Below, piece after piece: positions 1 through 6,210 of a stretch of DNA of 6,399 nt (the first letter of the stretch is position 1; every line of letters starts with the position of its first letter). Source of the stretch: Bacillota bacterium (lineage in GTDB: Bacteria > Bacillota_A > Clostridia > Acetivibrionales > DUMB01); the NCBI GenBank assembly GCA_023621975.1, contig JAMOAC010000018.1, positions 1 to 6,399 on the forward strand, read 5' to 3'. The notes under the pieces are model-generated. The model was not told the DNA's origin. It did no database searches and was given only the letters and a program-made list of their open reading frames with translations. The translations under genes were made by a program, and so were the position numbers.

Positions 1-204
1 AATCTCACCCTTGTCCTTATTCAGGACGCCGGCCAGTATCTTCATCAAAGTTGATTTACCAGCCCCGTTTTCGCCTACCAGTGCCACAACCTTCCCAAGT
101 TCTACTGAAAAATCAACATTGTTTAACGCAAGTACACCTGGAAACTGCTTCGTGATGCCTTTCATCTGAAGATATGGCGTCTTGTCGGCTGCAACATTCT
201 TCAC
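1..204 (-). CDS. Sugar ABC transporter ATP-binding protein, N-terminal part (runs off left edge)
   Basis: This is the first 68 codons of a second sugar-importer ATPase of the RbsA/XylG/MmsA family; the rest lies beyond the left edge. The visible part is the start of the first nucleotide-binding domain, with an FPGVLAL segment at residues 21-27 and a perfect Walker [10 protein letters not shown], at residues 44-52, followed by LMKILAGV. The start is a GTG at 204-202, preceded by AAGG at 215-212 with a 7-base spacer. An ATG at 224 in another frame stops after seven codons, and the internal Met14 has no comparable binding site. The protein closely resembles the N-terminus of MmsA in this window, including near-identical DNA around Walker A, so the two are paralogues. 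It probably powers uptake of another monosaccharide. Its partner genes should lie to the left; the substrate is unknown. Confidence 0.9.
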   Translation of the reverse strand, partial: MKNVAADKTPYLQMKGITKQFPGVLALNNVDFSVELGKVVALVGENGAGKSTLMKILAGVLNKDKGEI

Positions 205-410
205 TCTTTCACCTTCTTATCCATTATAATTTGCTTTAATAAATAACTAAGTTCAAGTGCCGTAAAACCCAGCTGTAGGTTAAAAGTTAATAAATAAAAT
301 TAACGCTGAACCTTAATAAAGACAAGTCTGACATGGTTATATTTATCGAACAGCGAAACTGTTGAGTATATAAACGCCATATGCAAGTATTATTAAGGAG
401 CAAGAATGCT

Positions 411-420
411 TAAACGTTTA
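411..420. promoter_or_regulatory. Palindrome TAAACGTTTA, possible LacI/CcpA-type operator
   Basis: TAAACGTTTA is a perfect 10-bp palindrome with a central CG, the symmetry typical of operators for LacI-family sugar regulators and of the CcpA cre site. Widened to 14 bases, it matches TGTAAACGTTTACA at 11 positions. It lies about 206 bp upstream of the GTG of the left-edge sugar ATPase and outside the main operon. A role in controlling that second operon is inference; a chance palindrome in AT-rich DNA is the alternative. Confidence 0.3.
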
Positions 421-431
421 TATGAGTTAAT

Positions 432-620
432 ATGTTTTTCCATTGTTCAAATTATTTGTTCAAATACATGATAATAGATTTAAATCATTTAGTCAAGAAT
501 GAAATTTTTGAAGAATATCGCCAGTTTGCTGTAAACTATCTGGTTCAGCCGTCCCTGATTAACCTGAGAAATTTTGAAGCCCAAGCTCTATTGTCATTGT
601 TCAGTATGGAATTGCAATAA
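432..620 (+). CDS. Doubtful small ORF (62 codons), unrecognised
   Basis: This open frame of 62 residues lies on the strand opposite to all the full-length genes. I do not recognise the protein: it has no signal peptide, clear membrane segment or known motif. Its second half (after about residue 20) has fairly ordinary codon choice and a mixed charged/hydrophobic pattern, which is why it is listed. Its own ATG at 432 has no good ribosome binding site. An internal ATG at 468 overlaps the TGA of a 21-codon ORF (406-471) in an ATGA arrangement, and only that upstream ORF has a good AAGGAG. It could be a coupled pair of tiny genes, a decayed frameshifted relic, or chance. The last is most likely. 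Confidence 0.15.
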   Translation: MFFHCSNYLFKYMIIDLNHLVKNEIFEEYRQFAVNYLVQPSLINLRNFEAQALLSLFSMELQ

Positions 621-628
621 TTTCGTGA

Positions 629-671
629 TAAAAAGATCCCCACAGCATGCCGGTCCAGTCATGCTGTGAGG
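629..671 (-). terminator. Intrinsic terminator of the chvE-mmsAB-isomerase operon
   Basis: Read on the minus strand, CCTCACAGCATG (671-660) pairs with CATGCTGTGGGG (649-638) as a 12-bp stem with one G-U pair around a 10-base loop, followed by ATCTTTTTAT (637-628). It begins 24 bases after the TAG of the isomerase gene (697-695), the expected place for transcription to end. On the plus strand the G-U pair becomes a C-A mismatch and the following bases are only weakly T-rich, so it should act mainly in the minus direction. Confidence 0.9.
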
Positions 672-694
672 AATCTTATTATGCCTTTTCAATT

Positions 695-2050
695 CTACAG
701 TATTTCTATATCCATTAGTCTGCAGAAGTCGTATATGCTTTCACGATAATCGCCGTAACAAAGAATTACATGCTGTCCGGATACCTTTTGGGCAAACTCC
801 TCAACAGTGCAGTCAAGCGGCTCTACTTCCAGGCTTGGCAGCTGCGGAGCAGGAGGAGCCCAGCCGCATTCCTCCCAAGGCGGCGCTTCCTTGGCATTGG
901 CAAGATACATATGCATGTAATATTTCCCGTCCTTGTATACCAGCCGCAGACAAGTAACCAGGCCTGTTCTGGGCTTTGAAACATTCAACAGGCTGCCGGA
1001 CAAAAGACCGAACGCAGTAGGCAGCACATGTATATCGCCGTCGGTTATTGCCTTAGGAATGAAATCAGGAACGCCTATCAGCATGCTCTTTTCAAAGAAT
1101 TCATAGTACTCCATGTAGGGAACCATCTGACCGGTAATGGCAGACCCAATCAGCTGGGTAACTGCACCCATAATGTCGTTTTCAGGAATGGTAAGCACAT
1201 CGTAGTATTCTTCAAGCAGCATAAATACCATGGCAGGTGGGAAACCTAACAGTTTTTTCATGCCGTCAACATCGATCAGGCTTATGGCCTTGTATCCCCG
1301 TTCTTCTACCTTCATGCCGATAACAAGGGCATATTTAACGCCTTTCTCAATTATTTCATCATCACAAGGCTTGTCAAAAACCCAATTCTTTTTGACATAC
1401 TCTACGCCTTTTTTTACTTCCCCTGGATCCAGATTTTCAATGTTCTGCACCATCTCCAGCATTTCAAAGGGCTCTACTTCAACACCAAGCTTCCCCCGCA
1501 TGCTGTTGCCCTCAAACTGTGTACCGTAAAGAAGCATGTCCCGATACCCCATAGTGCCAATCTTTGAACTTCGCAGCTTACGGGCGGCATAGGCAGCATT
1601 GGTAAAAGCTTCTATTTTCTCCACAGGCTCAGGTTTGTCTATTATGCTGTATATGTATTTGAAACGATAATGCATAGCTTCAAAAGCCGGACGAATGGCC
1701 GTAGTCCCTGCCTGATCGGCTGTTGTCACCAGCTTTCCGTTTTCACACCAGCCGCACAATCCCCAAAGCAGTATTGGCAGATGCCTGAAATGATCCGTAA
1801 CACGTATCACGGCATGAGTAGGCACCCATCCTGCAACACATACAATGAGGCAGTCCATGTTCACGGCTTTTAACTTTTCAATAGCAGCATCAGCAGTCTT
1901 ATACTCCGGATCATCAATAACAATGCCTGCATCATGTATTTTTCCCGTTACTCCCTCCATCAAGGTTTTTAACGCCCCATCCCGCTTAATAACCAGCTTT
2001 TCATACGGAGTATTCACTTCTCCGAAACATACAAAGCCGATTTGTTTCAT
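695..2050 (-). CDS. L-fucose/L-arabinose isomerase family protein
   Basis: This 451-residue cytoplasmic protein belongs to the FucI/AraA superfamily of metal-dependent aldose-ketose isomerases. The best landmark is ENDIMGAVTQLIGSAITG at 290-307, which lines up by eye with the ENDSLNGV...LTG segment of E. coli FucI. On that alignment Glu290 and Glu314 fall on the two acidic metal ligands (Glu337 and Asp361 in FucI), with the same 24-residue spacing. His427, in SGQHVILCYGD near the C-terminus, falls on FucI His528. The protein is much shorter than FucI (591 residues) and somewhat shorter than AraA (about 500). An N-terminal Rossmann-like half (MKQIGFVCFGE, CLIVCVAGW) is visible. The start ATG has AAAGGAGG (2067-2060) upstream. 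It is last in the operon, 68 bp after mmsB, so it probably isomerises the imported sugar. Fucose, arabinose, galactose or another substrate cannot be chosen from sequence. Confidence 0.85.
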   Translation of the reverse strand: MKQIGFVCFGEVNTPYEKLVIKRDGALKTLMEGVTGKIHDAGIVIDDPEYKTADAAIEKLKAVNMDCLIVCVAGWVPTHAVIRVTDHFRHLPILLWGLCGWCENGKLVTTADQAGTTAIRPAFEAMHYRFKYIYSIIDKPEPVEKIEAFTNAAYAARKLRSSKIGTMGYRDMLLYGTQFEGNSMRGKLGVEVEPFEMLEMVQNIENLDPGEVKKGVEYVKKNWVFDKPCDDEIIEKGVKYALVIGMKVEERGYKAISLIDVDGMKKLLGFPPAMVFMLLEEYYDVLTIPENDIMGAVTQLIGSAITGQMVPYMEYYEFFEKSMLIGVPDFIPKAITDGDIHVLPTAFGLLSGSLLNVSKPRTGLVTCLRLVYKDGKYYMHMYLANAKEAPPWEECGWAPPAPQLPSLEVEPLDCTVEEFAQKVSGQHVILCYGDYRESIYDFCRLMDIEIL

Positions 2051-2080
2051 AAGCTTGCCCCTCCTTTGATAATAACTCTA

Positions 2081-2119
2081 CAATATACTATAGACCTACA
2101 TAAGCAATAGACTATAGAC
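2081..2119. repeat. Imperfect direct repeat, 15 bp, 24-bp period, between mmsB and the isomerase gene
   Basis: CAATATACTATAGAC (2081-2095) and CAATAGACTATAGAC (2105-2119) differ at one base and are 24 bp apart, a little over two helical turns. Each contains the small palindrome CTATAG. The second copy touches the TAG stop of mmsB (2121-2119), and the first lies just upstream of the isomerase ribosome binding site. It could be a pair of protein-binding sites, part of a weak internal promoter, or a simple slippage duplication. No well-spaced promoter was found in the gap. Confidence 0.6.
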
Positions 2120-3330
2120 TACTTCCTGCCACGGGTATAAACATCGAATGCAACAGCAAGAATGAATATAATACCCTTAATAATGTACTGGTATGCAATA
2201 CCGACACCCATCAGGTTCAGGCCGTTTGTCAGAGACATGATAACCAAGGCGCCTATGATGGTATTGCCTACCTTTCCTACACCGCCCGTTGTTGAAACTC
2301 CTCCGATAAAGCAGGCAGCTATTGAATCCAGCTCAAAACCTGCTCCGGCTACCGGGCTTGCAGACTGAAGACGCGAGCTGAACAAGATGCCTGAAAGTCC
2401 TGCCAGCATTCCCATGGAGCAGAATACAAAGAGCAGAACCAGCTTAACATTTATACCGGCAAGTTCAGCTGCCTCACGGTTGCCTCCGATTCCGTATATA
2501 TATCTGCCCAACCTTGTGTTGTTCATCAAGAAATTGTATATGAACACAACAATGCTTACGATAACTATGGTCCATGGCAGACCCTGGTAGCTGGCCAGAA
2601 CAATTGCCAGTGTTGCCACCGCCGCAGCAAAAAACAGTACTTTAATTATGAACACAGGCCTGGATACTACCTCGAATCTGTAGTAAATCAGTTTCTTCCG
2701 CTTTTTGACCTGCGATATGACCACCAGCACAACAGCAATTGCACCGACTATCAGCGACAGCAGATCCAGCCCTCCGATATTTCCTATGTTGGGCACATAG
2801 CCGTTTGAAAGATTATTAAAAGCAGGTATGTCTATTCTGATTGTGCCTGATTCCTGGGTAATTAATGACAGCAATCCCCGGCACATAAACTGAAAGGCCA
2901 AGGTGGTAACAAAAGCCGGAACCCCTAATCGGCCTATTGTCGTGCCCTGAATAAAGCCAACTATCGTGCCAAAAACCAGTATAAGGGGTATTACGATAAT
3001 TACCGGAACATTGTATTTCACCATAAATGTGGCTGCTACAGCACCTAAAAAACCTGCCACATATCCCACCGACAAATCAATCTGGCTGATGATCAGCACA
3101 AGTGTCATGCCTACCGCAAGCACCGCTATGTATCCTGTCTGATTGATCAGATTGGTAATGTTCCTGGGCGACAAAAAATTACCGCCGGTGAATAAACCGA
3201 ACATAATGAATATTACCGCCAAGGCAATGAACATAGCATAGTCGCGGATATGAGTCCGCAATAGTGAAACGACCTCATCTATTAATCCGTTATTACGAAT
3301 ATTGGGATTAGGTGTTCCGCTGACTTCCAT
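2119..3330 (-). CDS. mmsB: Multiple-monosaccharide ABC transporter permease MmsB (GguB type)
   Basis: This 403-residue integral membrane protein is the transmembrane channel of a CUT2-class sugar importer (BPD_transp_2 family). It has about ten hydrophobic segments after a short cytoplasmic N-terminus, with the family motif IDLSVG at 84-89. GIGGNREAAELAGI at 280-293 marks the cytoplasmic loop that contacts the ATPase. FELDSIAACFIGGVSTTGG at 332-350 and the following GNTIIGALV match the conserved end of the family. A basic cytoplasmic loop (KKRKKLIYYRFEV, 209-221) and the length of about 400 residues separate it from the shorter RbsC (about 320) and fit the XylH/GguB/MmsB branch. The ATG directly follows the TAA of mmsA with no gap. 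The ribosome binding site AAGGAGG lies inside the end of mmsA, so the two are probably translationally coupled. Confidence 0.93.
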   Translation of the reverse strand: MEVSGTPNPNIRNNGLIDEVVSLLRTHIRDYAMFIALAVIFIMFGLFTGGNFLSPRNITNLINQTGYIAVLAVGMTLVLIISQIDLSVGYVAGFLGAVAATFMVKYNVPVIIVIPLILVFGTIVGFIQGTTIGRLGVPAFVTTLAFQFMCRGLLSLITQESGTIRIDIPAFNNLSNGYVPNIGNIGGLDLLSLIVGAIAVVLVVISQVKKRKKLIYYRFEVVSRPVFIIKVLFFAAAVATLAIVLASYQGLPWTIVIVSIVVFIYNFLMNNTRLGRYIYGIGGNREAAELAGINVKLVLLFVFCSMGMLAGLSGILFSSRLQSASPVAGAGFELDSIAACFIGGVSTTGGVGKVGNTIIGALVIMSLTNGLNLMGVGIAYQYIIKGIIFILAVAFDVYTRGRK

Positions 3331-4872
3331 TTATGATACCTCCTTGGTTTTTGTGGCCATAGCCATTATCTTGTGTTCTGTCGCTTCACTTGCCAAAAGT
3401 TCGCCCGTTATGGTCCCTTCCGCCATGACATAAAGCCTGTCGCTTATCCCAAGTATCTCCTGCAGCTCCGAAGATATCATGATAATCGAATAGCCCTCTG
3501 CAACCAGCTGGTTCATTATGTTATAAATCTCGAATTTTGCTCCGACATCAATACCTCTGGTCGGTTCATCCATTATCAACACTTTCGGATTTGCAAAGAG
3601 CCATCTGCCCAGAGACACCTTCTGTTGATTGCCGCCGGAAAGGTTCATAACAAGCTGGCTTATGGACGTGGCTTTTATATTTAAAGTTTCCACGTATTTA
3701 TTTACTTCCAGAACCTCTTTTTGCTCGTTAATTACCAGGCCGTGCAAAAGCGCGTCCAGGTTAGCTATTGTTGTATTGAACTTGACATCCTGTATCAGAA
3801 TAAGACCATTGCGCTTTCTATCCTCTGTAACATAGGCAATGCCCTCATTCAATGCAGACCTGGTATTTTTAAAAAACTTCCTTTCCCCATTCATGTATAT
3901 CTCGCCTGAAAGAATCCTGTATTTGGGTGTGTTGCCAAACAATGACAAGGCAAATTCAGTACGGCCTGAACCCATCAGGCCTGCTATTCCCACTATTTCT
4001 CCCTTTCGGACATAAATATTGATATCTTTAAGTATTTCTCTCTCCAAAACTGGATCGTATACAGTCCAATTCCTGACTTCCAAAGCTATTTCATCGGAAG
4101 GCTCATGAGTTCTCTTAGGATAAATGTTCTCTATGTCGCGGCCGACCATATGAAGTATTATGTCCCGCTCAGTTATTTTCTCTTTACGGGCATCCATTGT
4201 ACAAATGGTGGCTCCGTCACGCAATACCGTTATTGTATCGGCTATCTCTATGACTTCTTTCAGCCTGTGGGAGATCATAATACAGGTAACCCCGTCCTCT
4301 TTAAGTTCCCGCAGCAGGTGAAGCAGGTTCTGGCTGTCGTCCTCGTTCAGCGATGAAGTCGGCTCATCCAATATGATAAGCTTGGCATCCTTGGACAAAA
4401 CCTTTGCTATTTCTACCAGCTGCTGCTGACCGACACGGAGATCCGATATTTTAAGAGACGGATTTACATCAAGGCCTACCTTTTTCAATAACCTGTTTGC
4501 ATTAATAATGGTCTGGTGCCAGTTTATTACCCTGCCTTCCATTATCTCATGGCCAAAGTATATGTTCTCATAAATTGTCAACTCGGGAAAAAGCGCAAGC
4601 TCCTGCGGAATAATCGCTATGCCGGCTGCTTCGCTGTCAGCAGTTGACATGAACCTCTGTACTTCTCCGTTGTATATGATATCTCCCGTATATGTTCCAT
4701 ACCTGTACACGCCGGATAGTATCTTCATCAAAGTGGATTTCCCGGCCCCGTTCTCGCCAACAAGACAGTGTATTTCTCCTCTTCTTACCTTGAAGTTTAC
4801 ATTATCCAATGCACGCACGCCCGGAAAATCCTTGGTTATGTTGCGCATCTCCAAAATATAATCGTCGTTCAC
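3331..4872 (-). CDS. mmsA: Multiple-monosaccharide ABC transporter ATP-binding protein MmsA (GguA type)
   Basis: This 513-residue ATPase with two fused nucleotide-binding domains drives sugar import through MmsB. Domain 1 has Walker [10 protein letters not shown] (39-47), signature LRVGQQQ (145-151), Walker B LIILDEP (165-171) and the switch His202 in ISHRL. It ends with the family motif VGRDI (243-247). Domain 2 has the degenerate Walker A AGLMGSGRT (297-305), EDRKRNGL (350-357), signature LSGGNQQ (411-417) and Walker B VLIMDEP (431-437). Its switch histidine is replaced by serine in ISSEL (466-470). A degenerate second site is normal for RbsA/XylG/MmsA proteins, so domain 1 is expected to do most of the hydrolysis. 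The length fits the family. The start is a GTG (4872-4870) preceded by GAGGTGG. The hairpin at 4896-4916 lies between it and chvE. Confidence 0.95.
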   Translation of the reverse strand: MNDDYILEMRNITKDFPGVRALDNVNFKVRRGEIHCLVGENGAGKSTLMKILSGVYRYGTYTGDIIYNGEVQRFMSTADSEAAGIAIIPQELALFPELTIYENIYFGHEIMEGRVINWHQTIINANRLLKKVGLDVNPSLKISDLRVGQQQLVEIAKVLSKDAKLIILDEPTSSLNEDDSQNLLHLLRELKEDGVTCIMISHRLKEVIEIADTITVLRDGATICTMDARKEKITERDIILHMVGRDIENIYPKRTHEPSDEIALEVRNWTVYDPVLEREILKDINIYVRKGEIVGIAGLMGSGRTEFALSLFGNTPKYRILSGEIYMNGERKFFKNTRSALNEGIAYVTEDRKRNGLILIQDVKFNTTIANLDALLHGLVINEQKEVLEVNKYVETLNIKATSISQLVMNLSGGNQQKVSLGRWLFANPKVLIMDEPTRGIDVGAKFEIYNIMNQLVAEGYSIIMISSELQEILGISDRLYVMAEGTITGELLASEATEHKIMAMATKTKEVS

Positions 4873-4895
4873 TTGACCACCTCTTATTAAAGTTC

Positions 4896-4916
4896 GGGCG
4901 GCAGCAGCTGCCGCCC
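4896..4916 (-). promoter_or_regulatory. GC-rich hairpin between chvE and mmsA
   Basis: GGGCGGCAG (4896-4904) and CTGCCGCCC (4908-4916) form a perfect 9-bp stem with a 3-base loop, 46 bases after the chvE stop and 23 bases before the mmsA GTG. On the minus strand it is followed by GAACTTTAATAA, too poor in T for an efficient terminator. Such hairpins after binding-protein genes are known in other ABC operons to protect the upstream message from 3' decay or to attenuate read-through, giving more binding protein than ATPase and permease. That role here is inference. Confidence 0.7.
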
Positions 4917-4962
4917 AATTTTAAGACATTTATTTCAGCAAACACTCGTTTAATGTACGGAT

Positions 4963-6117
4963 TTAATTTCTCCATTGAGGAGGTTTAACCTCGTCGCTGA
5001 TATTCTCCCAATTCTTATAATTGTTGCGGTCAAAGCGTCCGCTGTCAAAGAACAGTTCCACTATATTGTCCCTGGTTACGGTTGTTACGTCAGATACAAT
5101 GGTCTTTACATCAATTTTCCCGTTATTTGTTAAGGCATCGCCTTCGGGAGTTTTGCCATCAATCAGATCGTATGCAAGATTCATAGCATTAGCTGTGATA
5201 ATTGATGGATTGCAGTAAACTGTCATATCCTGCTTGCCGTCAATAATATACTGGACAGATGCCTCTACACCGTCAGCACCGCAGATACGGAATTCTTTAA
5301 CATCTGAATCTGCAGCAAAGGTATCAGATATTGCACGGCAGGTATCATCATCAGGAGCTATGATGTAGCAGAAATCTTTCTCTTCAGGCTTTGCCGCTGT
5401 CAGATGCGCCTCTGCCAGGGTTTTTGATACTTCCATATCCCATTCGGTGTCAACTGTCTGCATGATCTCATACAGCTCTTCATGCGTCAAATCAAGCTTG
5501 TCTTTATACTTCATGGCGGCATCGGAGTTTCTTACAATGAATGTGCCGTCTGCAATATAGGGCTGAAGGGCATTCCAGTATCCACGGAAGTAGTCAAACG
5601 AGTTGTTGTCGGTCAGTGCGCCTGAATACAGATAGAGGTTAAGTCCTTTCTTACCGGTCTTAAGGGCATGATCAACCAGGTACTGACCCATGGACTCACC
5701 TATCTTAATACTGTCAAACGATATGTAGTAGTCCACCGCATCAGTATCCAGTATCAGACGGTCATATGAGATAACATGTACACCTTCTTTTTTCGCAAGT
5801 TCAACCGTTGAACCTGCAGCTGCCACGTCAAAGGGGCAAATTATCAGCACTTTCATACCCTTAGCTATCAGTGACTCGACATTTGTCTTCTCTGTAGCTG
5901 AGCTGGCCTGAGAGTACATGATTTCAGCCTTATACTCATTTTCTTCAATCAATTCCCTGAATTTCTCCTCGTCAGCCAGCCATCTTGATTCATCCTTGGT
6001 CGGCAGTACAATACCGACATCAATCTGGCCCCCTTTGGATGCAGATTGCCCGCCGCAGCCTGCAAACAACCCTGCTGCCATCAGAAAAGCCAGCATCAAA
6101 ATTAGAGCTTTTTTCAT
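4963..6117 (-). CDS. chvE: ChvE-type multiple-monosaccharide-binding lipoprotein
   Basis: This is the extracellular sugar receptor of the importer, a periplasmic-binding-protein type 1 fold of 384 residues. It starts with a lipoprotein signal: MKK, a hydrophobic stretch, then the lipobox FAGC with Cys21 as the lipid anchor, followed by a short G/S-rich linker. From residue 32 it follows ChvE closely. PTKDESRW (39-46) contains the Arg-Trp pair, YDRLI (118-122) the sugar-contacting Asp-Arg, and TDNN (169-172) the Asn position. IAPDDD and CGADGV, further on, correspond to the later Asp positions seen in ChvE as SPYDG and SGQDAE. The start at 6117 was chosen over the longer frame (from 6186) because AGGAGGG lies 5 bases upstream and the signal peptide begins exactly there. 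ChvE relatives bind several aldoses (galactose, arabinose, fucose, xylose, glucose), so the ligand is open. It is first in the operon; no clear promoter is visible. Confidence 0.93.
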   Translation of the reverse strand: MKKALILMLAFLMAAGLFAGCGGQSASKGGQIDVGIVLPTKDESRWLADEEKFRELIEENEYKAEIMYSQASSATEKTNVESLIAKGMKVLIICPFDVAAAGSTVELAKKEGVHVISYDRLILDTDAVDYYISFDSIKIGESMGQYLVDHALKTGKKGLNLYLYSGALTDNNSFDYFRGYWNALQPYIADGTFIVRNSDAAMKYKDKLDLTHEELYEIMQTVDTEWDMEVSKTLAEAHLTAAKPEEKDFCYIIAPDDDTCRAISDTFAADSDVKEFRICGADGVEASVQYIIDGKQDMTVYCNPSIITANAMNLAYDLIDGKTPEGDALTNNGKIDVKTIVSDVTTVTRDNIVELFFDSGRFDRNNYKNWENISDEVKPPQWRN

Positions 6118-6210
6118 TTTAACCCTCCTCAAAATTATTATTATCTTCCCCGTGAATGGGGGTATAGCGCCCTTTAAACAGCCCACGATCTCCCAGTAAT
6201 CATTGGAGCC
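6118..6210 (-). other. chvE leader region; no clear promoter
   Basis: This is the gap between the transposase remnant and the chvE ATG. On the minus strand it contains a small hairpin, CCCC (6161-6158) and GGGG (6151-6148) around a 6-base loop, then an AT-rich stretch (AGATAATAATAATTTT) and the ribosome binding site. TATACC at 6164-6159 is the best -10-like hexamer, but nothing like TTGACA lies 16-18 bases before it. An open frame through this region on the minus strand (from 6186) joins chvE in frame but has no ribosome binding site and would place extra residues before the lipoprotein signal, so it is not a real extension. Confidence 0.5.
6123..6129 (-). promoter_or_regulatory. Ribosome binding site fixing the chvE start
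   Basis: On the minus strand AGGAGGG (6129-6123) is followed by TTAAA and then ATG at 6117. This strong site with near-ideal spacing decides between the start at 6117, which begins a clean lipoprotein signal peptide, and the upstream in-frame ATG at 6186, which has none. Confidence 0.85.

Larger units (their letters stand above)
205..628. other. AT-rich intergenic region between two sugar-transport operons
   Basis: This stretch separates the terminator of the chvE-mmsAB-isomerase operon from the start of the next sugar ATPase, and must hold the latter's promoter if that gene is transcribed separately. A TATAAT lies on the minus strand at 228-223, but it is so close to the ribosome binding site (216-210) that a transcript from it would have almost no leader, and no good -35 box is correctly spaced. 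Small inverted repeats are visible: GTTAAT/ATTAAC (286-291, 299-304), AGAC/GTCT (320-329), AACAG/CTGTT (349-353, 359-363) and the perfect palindrome at 411-420. A plus-strand AAGGAG (395-400) precedes an ATG at 406 that opens a 21-codon ORF ending at 471. No RNA gene or convincing protein gene was recognised. Confidence 0.6.

Noticed and set aside
223..228. Minus-strand TATAAT as the -10 box of the left-edge ATPase gene
   Set aside because: It is a perfect hexamer, but the implied transcript would start at the ribosome binding site. The nearest -35-like TTGAAC (257-252 on the minus strand) is 22-24 bases away rather than 16-18. Chance in AT-rich DNA is likely.
297..470. Loss of the switch histidine and degenerate Walker A in the second half of MmsA (positions are residues of the protein) as a sign of inactivation
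   Set aside because: Both changes are normal in the RbsA/XylG/MmsA family of fused sugar ATPases.
205..694. CRISPR array, tRNA, rRNA or riboswitch in the intergenic gap
   Set aside because: No regularly spaced repeats, cloverleaf or known aptamer core was seen; apart from the terminator, only short inverted repeats are present.
1066..1090. Apparent loss of the isomerase metal-binding histidine, because no HCG-type motif follows the second acidic ligand
   Set aside because: Alignment by eye with E. coli FucI places the ligand histidine near the C-terminus, where His427 (SGQHVIL) matches His528 of FucI.
770..2069. Plus-strand open frames opposite the isomerase gene
   Set aside because: They are antisense shadows of a well-supported gene and show no recognisable motif or ribosome binding site.
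2162..5218. Plus-strand open frames opposite chvE, mmsA and mmsB
   Set aside because: The minus-strand proteins carry complete, ordered family motifs, so these frames are by-products of their codon use.
6118..6186. Extension of the chvE reading frame to an ATG at 6186, giving 407 residues
   Set aside because: No ribosome binding site precedes it and it would bury the lipoprotein signal peptide. The ATG at 6117 has AGGAGGG at ideal spacing.
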